The notes under the pieces: model-generated
Database searches by the model: none
Told to the model about the DNA's origin: nothing
What the model saw: the letters and a program-made list of their open reading frames with translations, nothing else
In this document: positions 5,784 through 6,995 of the stretch, piece by piece
How positions within the stretch are numbered: position 1 is the first letter of the stretch
How the letters are laid out: each line of letters starts with the position of its first letter
From: JBHIET01 sp046760785
GTDB lineage: Bacteria; Chloroflexota; Anaerolineae; B4-G1
Assembly (NCBI GenBank): GCA_046760785.1
Contig: JBHIET010000117.1
Coordinates: 1-6,995, forward strand
Direction: 5' to 3'
DNA: 6,995 nt
Program-made: the position numbers and the translations under genes

Positions 5784-5790
5784 CGTTGCT

Positions 5791-6645
5791 ATGGCTGTCT
5801 TCAACAGCACCGGCGTACTGCGAAAGGTCTTGCTATGCCCACCCACGTACTATGAACTTGTCCCGGTAGACGACTTTGCGCGGACAGCGATTGAACGAGG
5901 CGCGAAGGTAGATAAAAAGAAGGCCCAAGTCCAGCACGACGAGCTGGCCGACGCTCTGCGGAGTGCAGGTGTCGAAATCTCCTACACTGAGGAGCCCGAT
6001 CCCACGCGCCACTACGCAGTAAACGCGCGGGACTTTGCCGTTAACTCGCCCAACGGCGTCGTGATCGGTCGCTTCAAGTATTCCGAGCGGAGGGGGGAAC
6101 AGGTTGCTGGGGAGAAGCAACTCAGGAAGTTAGGCTACAAGATCTTTGGTCGCATCGAGCGTGGTTGCTGGGAGGGAGGGGATAACAGGTATATTGACGA
6201 AAAGAATCTTGCTACCGGGATTGGCGAGCGCAGCACGTGGCCGGGGATCCAAAACGCCCAGGAGCTCTTCGAGGGGATGGGGATCAAGGTGCACGGGATA
6301 GTAATCCCCCAAAAGTGGACACATCTGGACTGCGTGTTTGCCCCCGTGGCCAAAGGGCTCGCCATTATTATGAAGAGCGAAGTCCCCGAGTGGTTCCTCG
6401 GCTTTCTTGAAGGTCGGGAATATGAGCTGGTTGACATCCCAGCGGAGAAGAGCGAAGGCGAGGTGGCGCTTAACGTACTGTGCCTGGGGAATGATCGTGT
6501 GATATCGTTCAAGACTAACACCTATATCAACCAGCTCTTGAAGTCCCTTGGCTTGACGGTTTACGACCCAGATCTGACGGAGTTCGTGGACTACGGCCAA
6601 GGACCACACTGCCTCACCTTCGAGCTTGAGCGAGACAAGGACTGA
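5791..6645 (+). CDS. Dimethylarginine dimethylaminohydrolase / arginine deiminase family protein
   Basis: This 284-residue cytoplasmic protein belongs to the guanidino-group-modifying (pentein) superfamily, whose members hydrolyse or transfer the guanidinium group of arginine derivatives through a cysteine thioester-like intermediate. Visible catalytic elements are NARDFAV (78-84, substrate-binding Asp81), CWEGGD (126-131, Asp131), GIGERST (143-149), THLD (177-180, His178) and GPHCLTFEL (271-279, nucleophile Cys274). Length and motif order suit DDAH better than the longer arginine deiminases (about 400 residues) or amidinotransferases. The substrate, methylarginine or another guanidine, is not determined. 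A good ribosome binding site supports ATG 5791. A count of one 60-base stretch (6181-6240) gives 50% GC, against 68% in one stretch of ptsI (4801-4860), and codons such as ATA, ATT, AAA and TTT are more frequent than in neighbours. With flanking repeats on both sides this suggests transfer or relocation. No partner enzyme is intact nearby. Confidence 0.85.
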   Translation: MAVFNSTGVLRKVLLCPPTYYELVPVDDFARTAIERGAKVDKKKAQVQHDELADALRSAGVEISYTEEPDPTRHYAVNARDFAVNSPNGVVIGRFKYSERRGEQVAGEKQLRKLGYKIFGRIERGCWEGGDNRYIDEKNLATGIGERSTWPGIQNAQELFEGMGIKVHGIVIPQKWTHLDCVFAPVAKGLAIIMKSEVPEWFLGFLEGREYELVDIPAEKSEGEVALNVLCLGNDRVISFKTNTYINQLLKSLGLTVYDPDLTEFVDYGQGPHCLTFELERDKD

Positions 6646-6865
6646 CGAAGAAACCGCCGCCAACCTCGGCCACAAGCAGCAACCCGCCGGTCGGCTGAGC
6701 CTCCGTCCCGAGACTTCGCCGAGCACCAGCCGTGCAAGAGGCGCCTCCAGACGCCGCCTGTCCTGAGCGAAGTCGAAGGGAGATCGGGTTCTGTAGAACA
6801 CCTCCCACGAAAATGCGGCATTGTCAAGCCACAGCGGACAGGGAAAGAACCAGCCGATAACTGCC
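6646..6865. other. Non-coding stretch after the hydrolase gene
   Basis: No gene is supported here. Apart from the repeat module at 6695-6780 I see only a perfect palindrome GAGGCGCCTC (6738-6747) and TGTCAAG (6822-6828), which is complementary to the CTTGACA that contains the downstream -35 box (6865-6871). No T-tailed terminator follows the hydrolase stop. Confidence 0.4.
6695..6780. repeat. Dispersed composite repeat, right copy
   Basis: The left part (6695-6724) joins an inverted copy of 5556-5573 (17 of 18 matches) to a direct copy of 5526-5543 (18 of 18), the two overlapping at CCCGAG. The right end, 6757-6780, begins CCTGTCCTGAGCGAAG and continues TCGAAGGG. In the minus direction it translates as the familiar spurious peptide FDFAQDR. 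Eleven of its bases (6758-6768) are an inverted copy of 5568-5578. The mosaic arrangement suggests several recombined short repeats rather than one simple unit. Confidence 0.7.
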
Positions 6866-6893
6866 TTGACAGCCCATTCGAGTATAATATAAT
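6866..6893 (+). promoter_or_regulatory. Strong sigma70-type promoter facing out of the window
   Basis: TTGACA (6866-6871) and TATAAT (6888-6893) are both perfect consensus hexamers, separated by 16 bases. A second TATAAT overlaps at 6883-6888, but its 11-base spacing is too short. The surrounding 70 bases are much richer in A and T than the rest of the window. Transcription would begin near 6900 and run rightwards. No usable start codon with a ribosome binding site appears before the window ends. Confidence 0.75.
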
Positions 6894-6897
6894 CATC

Positions 6898-6995
6898 GTA
6901 GTGAGATTTTTTTCAATTAAGGAGAGGCCCTTTCATAATTTGTCCAAAAGACGTCACTACTCAGCCTGAGCAGCGTAGATCGTTTTCCAGGCTCG
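6898..6995 (+). ncRNA. Possible structured leader or small RNA, incomplete at the window edge
   Basis: The presumed transcript starts with or near GTAGTGA (6898-6904), which is perfectly complementary to TCACTAC (6954-6960). The CTAC of that arm (6957-6960) can instead pair with GTAG at 6975-6978, so two folds compete. A run of seven T lies at 6907-6913. A Shine-Dalgarno-like AAGGAGAG (about 6919-6926) is followed by no ATG, GTG or TTG at a useful distance. No known riboswitch family was recognised. It may simply be the long leader of a gene beyond the edge. Confidence 0.3.

Larger units (their letters stand above)
5447..5790. other. Gene-free scar region between ptsI and the hydrolase gene
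   Basis: These 344 bases contain no intact gene. From left to right they hold a coding-like minus-strand tail (about 5462-5521), a repeat module (5526-5578), the 5' remnant of an amidohydrolase gene (5593-5697) and the leader and ribosome binding site of the pentein hydrolase. No convincing terminator follows ptsI. The pair CTCATGC (5492-5498) and GCGTGAG (5509-5515) can form a 7-bp stem with one G-U pair, but no T run follows. No strong promoter was found before 5791; TTGCAG at 5742-5747 has only a poor -10 partner. Confidence 0.5.

Noticed and set aside
6130..6801. Long minus-strand open frame over the hydrolase gene
   Set aside because: It is antisense to a gene with clear catalytic motifs, and its start is the FDFAQDR peptide produced by the dispersed repeat.
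6901..6969. 22-codon leaderless frame from GTG 6901 just at the predicted transcription start
   Set aside because: There is no codon-usage or family support, and the frame is short enough to occur by chance.

Overview
The window looks like a chromosomal segment from a GC-rich bacterium, most plausibly a member of the Chloroflexota (Anaerolineae-like). That assignment is an inference. It rests on the style of the small two-helix membrane protein, on GC-rich wobble positions in most genes, and on short repeats of the 'CTGTCCTGAGCGAAGTCGAAGG' type, which I associate from memory with such genomes. No rRNA, tRNA, CRISPR array or transposase gene is visible.

Layout. Positions 1-247 hold no intact gene. 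There is a degenerate duplicated coding-like motif and two possible gene tails running towards each other. Positions 248-1399 (+) encode a GT28/MGDG-synthase-type glycosyltransferase, probably making glycolipids from diacylglycerol. Positions 1445-1828 (+) encode a small unrecognised membrane protein with its own promoter. A perfect 12-bp hairpin (1833-1863) separates it from the convergent purA (3188-1896, minus), which encodes adenylosuccinate synthetase. purA has a near-consensus promoter and a short leader that can form two mutually exclusive hairpins. Divergent from purA is a tightly coupled ptsH-ptsI pair (3453-5446, ATGA overlap) encoding HPr and enzyme I. All catalytic residues are present, but no sugar-specific enzyme II lies in the window.

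The right side (5447-6995) is different in character. It holds what may be the last codons of a lost minus-strand gene, a composite repeat (5526-5578), and the first about 35 codons of a broken D-aminoacylase-like amidohydrolase. An intact dimethylargininase/arginine-deiminase-family gene (5791-6645) of visibly lower GC follows. A second copy of the repeat (6695-6780) comes next, then an AT-rich stretch with a strong sigma70-type promoter that points out of the window into a start-codon-free leader. The intact pentein hydrolase therefore sits between repeat copies and gene scars, which suggests recombination or transfer.

The left and middle genes serve housekeeping roles: envelope glycolipid synthesis, AMP synthesis and PEP-dependent phosphoryl transfer. 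I see no convincing multi-gene novel system. The most unusual signals are the repeat-bounded hydrolase island, the purA leader and the orphan leader at the right edge.
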